A DNA stretch of 64,000 bases from Arcobacter sp. (lineage in GTDB: Bacteria; Campylobacterota; Campylobacteria; Campylobacterales; Arcobacteraceae), in the NCBI GenBank assembly GCA_002869565.1, contig PKUJ01000002.1, forward strand, positions 124,001 through 188,000, given 5' to 3'. This document shows positions 16,208 to 25,325 of this stretch, in pieces. The first letter of the stretch is position 1. The number at the start of each line of letters is the position of its first letter. The translations under genes and the position numbers were made by a program. The notes beneath the pieces were generated by a model. The model was not told where the DNA came from and did not search any database. It saw only the letters and a list, made by a program, of their open reading frames with translations.

Positions 16208-17080
16208 ATGGAACAGATATTACTTAATGGTTTAATTACAGGGGCGCAATATGCTTTAATCGCACTTGGTTTGACACTAATCTTCTCTTTAATGAGTATT
16301 TTAAATTTTGCTCATGGTCAGATGTACGTCTTAGGAGCATTTATTACTTACTATGTGTATGGTAAGTTAGGTATGCCTTTTATTGTAGCTATTGTTGCTT
16401 CAGGGTTAACATTAGCACTAATAGGTGCAATATTTGAAAAATATCTTTTTAACACCGTCTTGAAAAGATCTGTCAGGGAAGAGAGTTCAATGCTTCTTGC
16501 AGCTGGTACTGCATTTTTCTTAGACTCTTTGATTCTTATTGTATTTGGAGAGAAACAAAGAAGTGTTCCAGCACTTGTTGATGGAGTGTTTTTTGGTGAA
16601 GATTTTGGTTTAGATATTATCATTCCATATAACAGAGTTGTTATTGGTTTAATTGCAATTGTTATGATTGTATCATTTATTTTATTTATGCAATACTCAA
16701 AACCTGGGCGAGCTATGAGAGCTTTAGCTCAAGATAAAACAGCAGCTCAACTAATGGGTGTTGATTTGGATAGATATAGTTTAATTGGATTTGCTTTAGG
16801 AGCGATGCTTGCAGGTGTAGCAGGAAGTTTACTTGTTACTATTACGGGGGTTAATTCTGGTATTGGTGGAGGCATCTCAATACAAGCATTTACAATGATT
16901 ATGATTGGTGGAGCTGGAGTTATCTCTGGAGCTATCATAGGTGGATTTATTTTAGGACTTGTTGAAGCTTTTGGTTTATATTATTTGCCAGGAGATGTAA
17001 CTTATCTTACTATTTTTGTATGTCTGATGATATTTCTTACTTTACGTCCACAGGGACTTATGGGAAAACCTTGGGGGTGA
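16208..17080 (+). CDS. LivH-type ABC importer permease
   Basis: This inner-membrane permease (290 aa) starts with the family opening NGLITGAQYALIALGLTLIF and SILNFAHGQMYVLGAF, both typical of LivH. It has about eight hydrophobic segments and ends in LRPQGLMGKPWG. It differs from UrtB in lacking the VVVFGGVGNLWGT element, so this is a second importer and not a urea-transporter duplicate. A TAGGA ribosome site precedes the start. Confidence 0.91.
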   Translation: MEQILLNGLITGAQYALIALGLTLIFSLMSILNFAHGQMYVLGAFITYYVYGKLGMPFIVAIVASGLTLALIGAIFEKYLFNTVLKRSVREESSMLLAAGTAFFLDSLILIVFGEKQRSVPALVDGVFFGEDFGLDIIIPYNRVVIGLIAIVMIVSFILFMQYSKPGRAMRALAQDKTAAQLMGVDLDRYSLIGFALGAMLAGVAGSLLVTITGVNSGIGGGISIQAFTMIMIGGAGVISGAIIGGFILGLVEAFGLYYLPGDVTYLTIFVCLMIFLTLRPQGLMGKPWG

Positions 17081-17083
17081 TTT

Positions 17084-18049
17084 ATGGAAAATAAAAAATT
17101 TGTACTACAAGTATTAATAGCACTAGTTTTTTTACTAGTAGTTATTCCAACTGTTTTAATCAGTACTGGGAGAAATGACTACCTTTATGGCTTTACTTCA
17201 GTTGCTATCTTAGCAACTATTAGTTCAGGTGTTTGGTTGACATTTTATATGGGAAGAATTAATATTGGGCAAGGTGCATATGCATTAATTGGAGCATATA
17301 CAACAGCAGTTTTAGTTACAAGTGTAGGTTTATCTTTTTGGATATCTATTTTTTTAGCGGGAATTGTTGCAGCATTTTTTAGTATCTTAATTGGTTTACC
17401 AATTTTAAGATTAAAAGGGGTGTATTTTTCTATGATTACACTAACATTAACTGAAGTTGCAAAACTTTTGGCAATAGTGTTAGTCCCAATCACAAATGGA
17501 CCTAGAGGAATTACAAATATTCCTTTACCAGATGAATTAAACATATTTGGACTTACTATTATTCCAGATTTTGCAACTATGGAAAATAGTAAAATAGGAT
17601 TTTACTATTTAGGAACAATTGCAATGATTATCACATTTGCAATAATGTATAGATTAACAAAATCAAGAATGGGTATCTTATTAAGATCTCTTCAACAAAA
17701 TGAAGAATTAGCTTCATCTTTTGGAGTAAATATCGCTTATTTAAGGGTTATATCATATGCAATTGCTTCGTTTTTTGGTGGAGTTGGAGGAGCAATTTTT
17801 ATTAACCTAACCCAATCAGTTTATCCAACAACTTTTCAAGTAGCAGATTCGATTAATTATATGTTATATACTTTCTTGGGTGGATTGGCATATGTATTTG
17901 GACCAATTTTAGGAGCTTTTGTTTTATATTTTTCTTGGGATTTATTGTTTATATTTAAACAATATCAACTATTGATTTACTCAGGTATTATGATTTTATT
18001 AATGGTGTTTTTACCAAATGGAATATTAAGTTTAAGGTTTAAAAAATGA
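17084..18049 (+). CDS. LivM-type ABC importer permease
   Basis: This second permease subunit (321 aa) has the family element GRINIGQGAYALIGAYT near residue 58 and RLKGVYFSMITLTLTE near residue 110. It is preceded by a 3-nt gap and its stop overlaps the start of the ATPase gene by 4 nt (ATGA). The product is all hydrophobic helices except the coupling loop near residues 195-215. Confidence 0.91.
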   Translation: MENKKFVLQVLIALVFLLVVIPTVLISTGRNDYLYGFTSVAILATISSGVWLTFYMGRINIGQGAYALIGAYTTAVLVTSVGLSFWISIFLAGIVAAFFSILIGLPILRLKGVYFSMITLTLTEVAKLLAIVLVPITNGPRGITNIPLPDELNIFGLTIIPDFATMENSKIGFYYLGTIAMIITFAIMYRLTKSRMGILLRSLQQNEELASSFGVNIAYLRVISYAIASFFGGVGGAIFINLTQSVYPTTFQVADSINYMLYTFLGGLAYVFGPILGAFVLYFSWDLLFIFKQYQLLIYSGIMILLMVFLPNGILSLRFKK

Positions 18050-18828
18050 AAAAAAGAATTTTAGAAATAAACAACTTAACAAAGAAATTTGGTTCTTTAT
18101 ATGCTGTTAATGATGTTACCTTTGAAGTGTATGAAGGTGAGATTTTATCTGTAATTGGTCCAAATGGTGCAGGTAAATCAACTACTTTTAAATTGATTGC
18201 TTCATTTTTAAAACCATCATCAGGTGAAGTTATATTTAATAGAGAAAAAATATCAGGTCTAAAACCACATTTGGTTGCGAGGAAAGGTGTTGTTAGAACT
18301 TTTCAAGAGACTACAGTTTTTAAAAGTATGAGCGTTAGAGACAATATTATTATTGCACACCAATTACAAGCAAAATCAAATCTTTTAGGCTCTTTTTTTA
18401 ATACAAAACTTGCAAAAGAGGATAATGAAAGGTTTGGAAAATCAGCTGATGAGATTATAGATTTTTTAGGTTTATCTGATGTTAGAGATGAATTAGCCTC
18501 TAACTTACCACATGGTCTCTTAAGAGCTTTAGGTATAGCAAATGCTTTAGCGTGTAAGCCAAAAGTTTTATTATTGGATGAGCCATTTGCAGGTATGAAT
18601 CATGATGAAACAAGAAGATGTATGGATATGGTAAAACAGATAAAAAACTCAGGAGTTACAGTACTTTTAGTTGAGCATGATATGCCAGCTGTTATGGAGA
18701 TATCAGACAGAATTGTAGTAATTAGTTTTGGTGAAAAAATAGCAGAGGGGAAACCTGCTGAGATTCAAAAAAATCCTAAAGTAATTGAAGCTTACTTAGG
18801 TGTAGAAGATGAAGAGTTAGGAATTTAA
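18046..18828 (+). CDS. LivG-type ABC importer ATPase
   Basis: This ATPase (260 aa) has Walker A GPNGAGKST near residue 38, Walker B LLLDEPFAGMN and H-loop VEHDMP. The signature region reads LPHGLLRALGIANAL, where most relatives have LSYGQQR; the LSGGQ serine-glycine pair is degenerate here. The C-terminus NPKVIEAYLG is complete, unlike UrtD in this window. It overlaps the permease gene by 4 nt and lies 1 nt before the next ATPase gene. Confidence 0.9.
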   Translation: MKKRILEINNLTKKFGSLYAVNDVTFEVYEGEILSVIGPNGAGKSTTFKLIASFLKPSSGEVIFNREKISGLKPHLVARKGVVRTFQETTVFKSMSVRDNIIIAHQLQAKSNLLGSFFNTKLAKEDNERFGKSADEIIDFLGLSDVRDELASNLPHGLLRALGIANALACKPKVLLLDEPFAGMNHDETRRCMDMVKQIKNSGVTVLLVEHDMPAVMEISDRIVVISFGEKIAEGKPAEIQKNPKVIEAYLGVEDEELGI

Positions 18829-18829
18829 T

Positions 18830-19549
18830 ATGGCATTATTAGAGTGTAAAAATTTAGAGATAAACTATGACCAAGTAAGAGCAGTAAGAAATGTTAACAT
18901 CTCTTTAGAAGAGGGTGAGACTATTACTTTAATTGGAGCAAATGGTGCAGGAAAATCTTCTATTCTAAAAGCAATAACAGGACTTAAAAAACCAAGTTCT
19001 GGTGAAGTGATTTTCAATGGTGAAAGTTTAAATGGAGTAAGTCCATCTAAAATAGTTGAAAAAGGTATTGCAATGACTCCAGAGGGAAGAAGAGTATTCC
19101 CTTATATGAGTGTAAAAGACAATCTTCTAATGGGTGCTTTTACCAGAAAAGATAAAGATGGAATTAGAGAGGATTTAGAAAAAATTTTAGAAAAGTTTCC
19201 AAGACTTAAAGAGAGATATAAACAACAAGCAAGCACTATGAGTGGAGGGGAGCAACAAATGATGGTTATTGGGCGTGCTTTAATGTCAAGACCAAAAATA
19301 CTTCTTATGGATGAACCCAGTCTTGGTATTGCACCAAAACTAGTTCAAGATATAGCAAGATCAATTGTACAAATTAATAAAGAGGATAAAGTCTCTGTTA
19401 TCTTAGTTGAACAAAACTCAAGAATGGCACTTAAGGTTTCAAATAGAGCCTATGCAATGCAACTTGGCGAAGTATTATTAAGTGGAAACTCAAAAGATTT
19501 AATGCACGATGAGCGAATAATTGAACTATATTTAGGAGGAACTCACTAA
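18830..19549 (+). CDS. LivF-type ABC importer ATPase
   Basis: This ATPase (239 aa) has Walker A GANGAGKSS near residue 38, a canonical signature MSGGEQQM and Walker B LLMDEPSLGIAPK, as in LivF. It ends YLGGTH. The TAA stop shares one base with the ATG of the racemase gene (TAATG), so the racemase is co-translated with the transporter. That coupling is the best clue to the transporter substrate. Confidence 0.92.
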   Translation: MALLECKNLEINYDQVRAVRNVNISLEEGETITLIGANGAGKSSILKAITGLKKPSSGEVIFNGESLNGVSPSKIVEKGIAMTPEGRRVFPYMSVKDNLLMGAFTRKDKDGIREDLEKILEKFPRLKERYKQQASTMSGGEQQMMVIGRALMSRPKILLMDEPSLGIAPKLVQDIARSIVQINKEDKVSVILVEQNSRMALKVSNRAYAMQLGEVLLSGNSKDLMHDERIIELYLGGTH

Positions 19550-20247
19550 TGAAACTTGCAATTATAAATCCAAACTCTACAGAATCTATGACAAAAAAGT
19601 GTGAAGAGGTAGCTTTAAAATTTAAAAATCCTGATACCCAAGTTTGGGCTTCTAATCCTACACATACTCCAAAAAGTATTGAAGGGCATTTTGATGAAGT
19701 GAAAAGTTTAATGGGGCTTATGGATGAAATTAAAAAAGCAAAAGAGTGGGGTGCAGATGCATATGTGGTTGCTTGCTTTGATGACCCAGGATTAGAAGCT
19801 GCAAGGGAGCTTGTAGATGGTCCTGTTATAGGTATTTGTGAAGCAGCTATGCATATGACTTCAATTGTTTCTTCTAGTTTTTCCGTGGTAACTACTTTAA
19901 ATAGAGCCATTCCAATTGTAGAAGAGTTATCCCACAAATATGGTATGGATAAATTTTGTAGAAAAGTAAGAGCAGCTGATATTCCAGTTCTTTCTTTAGA
20001 AGATGGCACTTGTAATGCAATGGAAAAAATAGAGAGTGAAATTTTAAAGGCAGTTAAAGAAGATAATTGTGAAGCAATTATTTTAGGGTGTGCGGGAATG
20101 GCTGATTTAACGATTGAGTTATCAAAAAGGTGTAATATCCCAGTTGTTGATGGTGTATTGTGTGCAATTAAGATGGCTGAATCAATGGTTGGGGCAAAAC
20201 TAATGACAAGCAAAATAAATGCATATGCCTATCCTATTGAAAAGTGA
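19549..20247 (+). CDS. Asp/Glu/hydantoin racemase family protein, probable allantoin racemase
   Basis: This 232-aa enzyme belongs to the two-cysteine racemase superfamily. The N-terminal INPNSTESMT, the first catalytic Cys in VVACFDDPGLEAARE and the second in ILGCAGMADLT mark the hydantoin/allantoin racemase branch (HpxA in Klebsiella). Racemisation would supply (S)-allantoin to allantoinase. It is fused in transcription with the ABC importer and lies immediately upstream of the gntR, puuE, alc and allA genes, which supports allantoin as substrate. Confidence 0.87.
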   Translation: MKLAIINPNSTESMTKKCEEVALKFKNPDTQVWASNPTHTPKSIEGHFDEVKSLMGLMDEIKKAKEWGADAYVVACFDDPGLEAARELVDGPVIGICEAAMHMTSIVSSSFSVVTTLNRAIPIVEELSHKYGMDKFCRKVRAADIPVLSLEDGTCNAMEKIESEILKAVKEDNCEAIILGCAGMADLTIELSKRCNIPVVDGVLCAIKMAESMVGAKLMTSKINAYAYPIEK

Positions 20248-20321
20248 TAAACATTAGCTTTATATGAGATAGTTTTAACGTAAAATTTTGGTGTGCTGTT
20301 TATATTAATTGCATTCTGGTT

Positions 20322-20359
20322 ATTGTTTACAGAAACTAGAATGTAAATTATAATATAAT
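20322..20359 (+). promoter_or_regulatory. Probable gntR promoter with a degenerate operator
   Basis: ATTGTTTACAGA (20322-20333) matches ten of the twelve positions of ATTGTNNACAAT and sits inside a wider CATTCT/AGAATG inverted repeat (20312-20317, 20338-20343). Two overlapping TATAAT hexamers follow (20349-20354, 20354-20359), about 40 bp before the gntR ATG. Weak autoregulation is plausible. Confidence 0.5.
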
Positions 20360-20398
20360 AAACTAGCACAAAATGGAAAAAAGTGGGAGAAACTTTTA

Positions 20399-21082
20399 AT
20401 GGATAAAAAAGATTTATTTACTTTAGAGGATAATATTGTAAATTTTATATTTGATGCAATTTTTACAAAAAATCTTCAACCAGGTACTAAATTATCAGAA
20501 AGTGTTTTAGCAAAAGAGTTAAACACAAGTAGAGATGTTGTAAGAAAAGCCTTTAGTAAACTACAAACTATGGGAATTTTAAGTTATAAAAAAAATCAAG
20601 GTTTTAATGTCGTCTGGATTAGTGAAGAGAATGCAAAAGATATTTTTACAACAAGAAAAATAATTGAAGCAGGTATTGTTGAAATTGTAACAAAAAGACA
20701 TTCAAAGGAAAATTTAGACCTATCATCAATTTTAGAAAATATTGATACAGAAGAGTACTTGAAACTATCCAATAGAAATGGGGAATATGTTAAATCATCT
20801 TGTGATTTTCATCTAAATTTGGCTGCATTAAGTGAAAATGAGTTTTTAATTAATGCCCTAAAACCTTTAATCCCTTTAAGTATCCTTGCAGCTTTAATTT
20901 ATGAAGATGAAAATACAGAGTTTTCTTCATATGATGAACATAGAGTTTTAATTGAGACAATTCAAAGTAATAATGTTACAAATGCAAAAAATGTTATGTC
21001 AGAACATTTAGATCATTGTCTTAATGTTTTAGATTTTGATTTAGATACAATTAATAAAAAGAATAAATTTCTTTTTGCCTAA
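20399..21082 (+). CDS. GntR-family regulator with FCD domain, likely repressor of the allantoin genes
   Basis: This 227-aa protein has an N-terminal winged helix (KLSESVLAKELNTSRDVVRKAF, residues about 32-53, recognition helix at its end) and a C-terminal FCD ligand-binding bundle with the usual metal-binding Asp/His residues (CDFHLNL near residue 140, DEHR near 180, SEHLDHC near 203). FCD regulators bind palindromes of the type TTGT-ACAA, which fits the seven strong sites in this window. Position and role resemble HpxS of Klebsiella. The ligand is probably a pathway intermediate (inference). GGGAG precedes its start. Confidence 0.88.
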   Translation: MDKKDLFTLEDNIVNFIFDAIFTKNLQPGTKLSESVLAKELNTSRDVVRKAFSKLQTMGILSYKKNQGFNVVWISEENAKDIFTTRKIIEAGIVEIVTKRHSKENLDLSSILENIDTEEYLKLSNRNGEYVKSSCDFHLNLAALSENEFLINALKPLIPLSILAALIYEDENTEFSSYDEHRVLIETIQSNNVTNAKNVMSEHLDHCLNVLDFDLDTINKKNKFLFA

Positions 21083-21103
21083 CTAAGTTATATAACTTAG
21101 TTA
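21080..21103. terminator. 24-bp perfect palindrome after gntR
   Basis: TAACTAAGTTAT is followed directly by its complement, and the left arm overlaps the gntR stop codon. It can form a hairpin on the gntR transcript; a T-rich stretch follows. It is probably the gntR terminator, insulating the puuE promoter. Confidence 0.65.
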
Positions 21104-21153
21104 ATCTTACATTTCCTTTATTTTAAAAACAATTGTATAAAAAATAAACACAG

Positions 21154-21178
21154 ATTGTAGACAATTATTGTAGACAAT
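21154..21178. promoter_or_regulatory. Two tandem ATTGTAGACAAT operators upstream of puuE
   Basis: Two identical near-palindromes (21154-21165 and 21167-21178) are spaced by one base, the same 13-bp period as upstream of the ABC operons. CTGATAAAAT follows at 21179-21188 as a likely -10 region. A weaker TGTAT-N7-AAACA site lies just upstream (21134-21150). Confidence 0.8.
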
Positions 21179-21228
21179 CTGATAAAATACTCTCATATAT
21201 AAATTTATAAAGCAGTTTTTGCTTTTTT

Positions 21229-22161
21229 ATGATAGAGAAAATGATTAATTATAACTACCCAAGAGATTTAATTGGTTACTCAAATAAACCAATAAATCCA
21301 AAATGGCCAAACAATGCAAAAGTAGCTTTACAATTTGTTTTAAACTATGAAGAGGGATCCGAAAACTGCATCTTACATGGTGATGAAGCAAGTGAAATAT
21401 TTTTATCAGAGATGAACAATCCCCAAGCTTTTTATAATCAAAGACACAAATCAATGGAATCATTGTATGAATATGGTTCTAGAGTTGGGGTTTGGAGAAT
21501 CTTAGAACTTTTCAAAGATTTTGATATTCCTGTAACAATTTTCGCTGTTGCTATGGCTGTAGCTAGAAACCCTAAACTTGCTGAATACCTTGCCCTTAAC
21601 AATTATGATATATGCTCCCACGGATATAGATGGATAAACTACCAAACAATTGAAGAATCTATTGAAAGGGATCACCTTTATAAAAGTATTGAGGTATTAG
21701 AGAAAATGATTGGTACAAGACCACTTGGTTGGTACACAGGGCGTGATAGTGAAAATACAAGAAAACTAGTAGTTCAAGAGGGTGGTTTTTTATATGATAG
21801 TGATGCATATAATGATGATTTACCATATTTTGCACCAGAAATTACAACAAAAGAACACCTAGTAATTCCATATACAATGGATAATAATGATATGAGATTT
21901 GTTTTTGGAGGATTTTCTTACAGTGACCAGTTTTATAACTACTTAAAAGATAGTTTTGATGCCTTATACCTTGAGGGAAGTAAAACTCCTAAAATGATGT
22001 CTGTAGGGATGCATTGTAGAATTTTAGGGAAACCTGGAAGAATTATGGCTATGAGAAGATTTTTAGAGTATGTAAAAGGTTTTGATGATGTTTGGTTTGC
22101 AACAAGAGGTGATATTGCAAACCATTGGATAGAGAATTTTAGTAATAAGGGATCAAAATGA
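21229..22161 (+). CDS. puuE: Allantoinase PuuE (polysaccharide deacetylase fold)
   Basis: This 310-aa enzyme hydrolyses allantoin to allantoate. It belongs to the metal-independent PuuE class with a polysaccharide-deacetylase barrel, not the amidohydrolase AllB. Family marks are YPRDLIGY at the N-terminus, FVLNYEEGSE, SHGYRWINYQ, WYTGRDSENTR and the C-terminal GMHCRILGKPGR. A second ATG four codons downstream (21241) is an equally possible start. It is the first gene of the puuE-alc-allA operon under tandem operators and its stop overlaps alc by 4 nt. Confidence 0.92.
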   Translation: MIEKMINYNYPRDLIGYSNKPINPKWPNNAKVALQFVLNYEEGSENCILHGDEASEIFLSEMNNPQAFYNQRHKSMESLYEYGSRVGVWRILELFKDFDIPVTIFAVAMAVARNPKLAEYLALNNYDICSHGYRWINYQTIEESIERDHLYKSIEVLEKMIGTRPLGWYTGRDSENTRKLVVQEGGFLYDSDAYNDDLPYFAPEITTKEHLVIPYTMDNNDMRFVFGGFSYSDQFYNYLKDSFDALYLEGSKTPKMMSVGMHCRILGKPGRIMAMRRFLEYVKGFDDVWFATRGDIANHWIENFSNKGSK

Positions 22162-23156
22162 TAAATGTTGCAAGTTGTGAATTAGGTGCAGAAGTAGTAT
22201 ATACAACAGATGAATTTTTTGCAAGTGCAAATAGAATGTTAGCTGAAACAGAAGCTGTATTTAAAGATGAGTTTGATGATAACGGTCATTGGATGGATGG
22301 TTGGGAGACTAGAAGAAGAAGAGATGGTGGAAATGACCATTGTATTATAAAGCTAGGAAACTTATCAAAAATCAACTCATTTTTAGTTGATACCTCGCAC
22401 TTTAGAGGGAACTATCCTTTAGCAGTATCTATAAAAGGATGTTGTGTAAAAAATAAAGATGATAAAGCATTTTTAGAAGAGATTGATAGTGTTGAATGGA
22501 TTGAGCTTTTAGCTCAAAGTGATTTAGAAGGTCATACAAAACACGATTTTAATTCCCTTTCTCAAACTGAATTAAGCCATTTAAGAGTAGATATTTACCC
22601 AGATGGAGGAATAGCAAGACTTAAAGCCTTTGGTGAAATCTGTTTTGATGAAAAACTATATGAACAAGAAAATATCAATGTATCATCTATGAGAAATGCG
22701 GCACGGGCAGTTTATACAAACAATGAGTTTTTTGGTCCTTTAAAAAATATATTAAAAGATGAAGAAGCTATTAATATGGGTGATGGTTGGGAGACTAGAA
22801 GAAGAAGAGAACCAGGATTTGACTGGGGGATTATTGAGTTAGCTAAGCCTGCAATTATTGATAATATCATGATTGATACAAACTTTTTCAAAGGAAACTT
22901 TGCAGATAAGTTCTCAATTAGTGCAGCTTATTTAGAAGAAACAACAGATAATTCAGTTGTAACACAAAGTATGTTTTGGGAAGAGTTAATTGCACCTCAA
23001 AAATTAGAGATGCACAACAAACACTATTTTGATAAAAGTTTTTTAAACTATCAAAAACCAATTACACATATTAGAATAAATATTTTCCCAGATGGTGGAG
23101 TTTCAAGACTTAAACTATTTGGAAAATTTGTTAAAAAAGAAGAGATAAAGGCTTAA
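22158..23156 (+). CDS. alc: Allantoicase
   Basis: This 332-aa enzyme hydrolyses allantoate to (S)-ureidoglycolate and urea. It consists of two homologous domains, each with the same core motif: DGWETRRRRDGGNDH in the first half and DGWETRRRREPGFDWG in the second, plus DTSHFRGNYP and DTNFFKGNF. IYPDGG and IFPDGG stretches close each domain. The start overlaps puuE by 4 nt and it is followed 1 nt later by allA. Full length and both domains are intact. Confidence 0.94.
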   Translation: MINVASCELGAEVVYTTDEFFASANRMLAETEAVFKDEFDDNGHWMDGWETRRRRDGGNDHCIIKLGNLSKINSFLVDTSHFRGNYPLAVSIKGCCVKNKDDKAFLEEIDSVEWIELLAQSDLEGHTKHDFNSLSQTELSHLRVDIYPDGGIARLKAFGEICFDEKLYEQENINVSSMRNAARAVYTNNEFFGPLKNILKDEEAINMGDGWETRRRREPGFDWGIIELAKPAIIDNIMIDTNFFKGNFADKFSISAAYLEETTDNSVVTQSMFWEELIAPQKLEMHNKHYFDKSFLNYQKPITHIRINIFPDGGVSRLKLFGKFVKKEEIKA

Positions 23157-23157
23157 G

Positions 23158-23676
23158 ATGAGAATGGAACTTAAGCCAAAACCTCTTACAAAAGAGGCTT
23201 TTGAAAAGTTTGGAGAAGTTGTAAGTTGTGAAAACAGAGATTCAAAAATCATAAATAATGGTTATGCCCAAAAATTTTATGAACTTTGTACTATGGATGC
23301 AAATGAAAAAGATGGAAGTTCAACTTTACATATCTATATAGGAAAAAATAGGGAGTTTCCTTTACACATCAATATGTTAGAGAAACACCCATACTTTTCC
23401 CAAACCTTTATGCCAAGAAGTAAAGAGCCATTTTTATGTGTTGTTGCTTTAGGTGAGGAAAAGCCTAACTTTTCAACAATAGAGGCTTTTGTAACAAACG
23501 GAGATCAAGGGGTTCATTACAATAGAGGGGTTTGGCATTTTCCATTAATTTGTCTTAAAGATAAAGAGGAGTTCATCGTAATTGATAGAACAGATAAGAA
23601 TCAAGAAACTAACAAAATTGTTGAGTGCATTGAATATGAGATTAAAGAAAAAGAGATTTTTCTAATAAAAGAGTGA
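23158..23676 (+). CDS. allA: Ureidoglycolate lyase, copy 2
   Basis: This 172-aa enzyme converts (S)-ureidoglycolate to glyoxylate and urea. Conserved marks are SSTLHIYIGKNREFPLHI, PRSKEPFLCVVA and GDQGVHYNRGVWHFPL. It completes allantoin-to-glyoxylate conversion directly after allantoinase and allantoicase, whereas the paralogue at 9205-9720 stands apart next to ureD. It starts 1 nt after the alc stop. Confidence 0.93.
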   Translation: MRMELKPKPLTKEAFEKFGEVVSCENRDSKIINNGYAQKFYELCTMDANEKDGSSTLHIYIGKNREFPLHINMLEKHPYFSQTFMPRSKEPFLCVVALGEEKPNFSTIEAFVTNGDQGVHYNRGVWHFPLICLKDKEEFIVIDRTDKNQETNKIVECIEYEIKEKEIFLIKE

Positions 23677-23711
23677 TTTATGAGTGATATTAATATTAAA
23701 CCACCATAAGT

Positions 23712-23751
23712 GACTTTTTTATTTCAATTTTTATATATCTATAAAAAAGTC
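23712..23751 (+). terminator. Hairpin after allA copy 2
   Basis: A perfect 11-bp inverted repeat (GACTTTTTTAT at 23712-23722, complement at 23741-23751) with an 18-nt loop lies 35 nt after the allA stop. The stem is A-T rich, so termination would be partial. Confidence 0.5.
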
Positions 23752-23823
23752 CCTTTCGCCAGAGTGATTATAAATAAAGATATATTAAAAAGAAGAATTA
23801 TGAGAGACAAAATGCTTTAGTTT

Positions 23824-23862
23824 GCACTACAAAACAATATTTTATTGCCTTTTTTGTAGTGC
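23824..23862 (+). promoter_or_regulatory. Leader hairpin upstream of the NCS1 permease
   Basis: A perfect 11-bp stem (GCACTACAAAA at 23824-23834, complement at 23852-23862) precedes the NCS1 start. The CCCT at its right edge (23862-23865) can instead pair with AGGG (23880-23883), which is the ribosome-binding site, so the two folds are mutually exclusive at one base. A terminator/attenuator or translational switch is possible; no known riboswitch is recognised. Confidence 0.45.
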
Positions 23863-23889
23863 CCTTGAAAAAAATATATAGGGATGATT

Positions 23890-25314
23890 ATGATACAAGA
23901 TGTAAATAGTGACTCGCTGTCACCCACAAAAAAGAGTGAAAAAAGTTGGAAATGGTTTGAAGTGTCAAATATATGGGCAAATGATATACAAAGTCTTTTT
24001 GGATATACGCTAGTTGCCTCGCTATTCATAAATTATGGAGTAACAGGATGGACTGCATTTTTTGCACTAATCGTTGCAGGATTGTTGGTTACATTTTTAG
24101 TAAATATTTCAGGTAAAGCTGGGGTTGATTATGGGATTCCATATCCAGTATTAGCAAGATCTAGTATGGGTGTAAATGGGGCAAAAGTATCAGCTATTAT
24201 TAGGGCTGTTGTTGCAGTGTTTTGGTTTGGGGTACAAACATATTTTGCTTCAACTGCACTACATCTTTTAATTACAGCTTTAACAGGTATTCACCTTGAA
24301 ACAAAGTTCTTTGGAATAGATGCAATTGGTTGGTTATCTTTCTTTGTTGTATGGATACTTCAAATGGTAATTTTCTCAAAAGGGATGTCTTGGGTATCTA
24401 AATTCTTAAACTTTGCAGCACCTTTTGTTTATATAATTATGATTGGTCTATTAGTTGTTTTATGGAGTAAATCTGGGGGAGATTTATTTAATGTGGCAAA
24501 CAATATTTTTTCAAATACAGGCTCAGATTTAAGTAGTGAAATCAATGGTTTCTTTGCAATTTTGGGAACTATGATTGCTTATTTTGCTGCTGTAATGATT
24601 AACTTTAGTGATTTCTCAAGATATGCAAAAGATAATAAATCTATGGTTGTAGGAAATCTAGTTGGACTACCATTTAATATGGTATTTTTTTCTGCTTTAG
24701 CACTTTTGATTACTGCTGGTTCTGTTGTAGTATTTGGAGAAAAATTAACAAATCCTATGGATATTGTTGAAAGAGCTGATAGTACGATTTTAAGTTTAAT
24801 TGCTGCAATTACATTTTTTACAGCAACTGTTGGTATTAACCTTGTTGCAAACTTTATTCCTGCTGTTAATGGTATCTCAAATCTTGCACCCAAAAAACTT
24901 TCTTTTAAAAAATCTGGAGTTATTACGTCACTATTTGCACTTATAATTGGTGCATTTTGGGTTAGTTTTATTAGTCAAGTTGGAATTAGTCCAATAGTGA
25001 ACACTCTTGGTGCAACACTAGCTCCTTTATATGGAATTTTAGTTGTTGATTACTATTTTATAAAAAAACAAAAATTAAATATAGATGCTTTATATGATGA
25101 AAGTGAAAATAGTGAATATTATTATGATAAGGGTTGGAATAAAAATACAATCATTGCATTTTCAATTGGTGCAATCTTCTCAATATGTACGGTATGGGTT
25201 GACGCATTAAGTTCACTAAATGGTTATGGTTGGATTATTGGTGCAATTCTAGGTGGGATAATTCATCTAGGATTAGCAAAAAATGTAACAGAAGAACAAT
25301 TAGCATTTAACTAA
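23890..25314 (+). CDS. NCS1-family permease, probable allantoin or related purine-derivative transporter
   Basis: This inner-membrane permease (474 aa from this start, about 12 hydrophobic segments) is of the nucleobase-cation-symport-1 family, which moves allantoin, cytosine, hydantoins and uracil. GIPYPVLARSSMGV, the following RAVVAVFWFGVQT, and NFIPAVNGISNL are family-typical. An ATG at 23884 is six bases earlier, but the AGGG ribosome site at 23880-23883 is correctly spaced only for 23890. Its place between the allantoin enzymes and malate synthase/urease suggests allantoin uptake (PucI-like); substrate not proven. Confidence 0.87.
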   Translation: MIQDVNSDSLSPTKKSEKSWKWFEVSNIWANDIQSLFGYTLVASLFINYGVTGWTAFFALIVAGLLVTFLVNISGKAGVDYGIPYPVLARSSMGVNGAKVSAIIRAVVAVFWFGVQTYFASTALHLLITALTGIHLETKFFGIDAIGWLSFFVVWILQMVIFSKGMSWVSKFLNFAAPFVYIIMIGLLVVLWSKSGGDLFNVANNIFSNTGSDLSSEINGFFAILGTMIAYFAAVMINFSDFSRYAKDNKSMVVGNLVGLPFNMVFFSALALLITAGSVVVFGEKLTNPMDIVERADSTILSLIAAITFFTATVGINLVANFIPAVNGISNLAPKKLSFKKSGVITSLFALIIGAFWVSFISQVGISPIVNTLGATLAPLYGILVVDYYFIKKQKLNIDALYDESENSEYYYDKGWNKNTIIAFSIGAIFSICTVWVDALSSLNGYGWIIGAILGGIIHLGLAKNVTEEQLAFN

Positions 25315-25325
25315 AAAGGGAAATT

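Noticed and set aside
23680-23709. Nine-codon open frame MSDINIKPP after allA copy 2
   Set aside because: Too short, with no clear ribosome site and no recognisable relation to a known gene start; probably chance.
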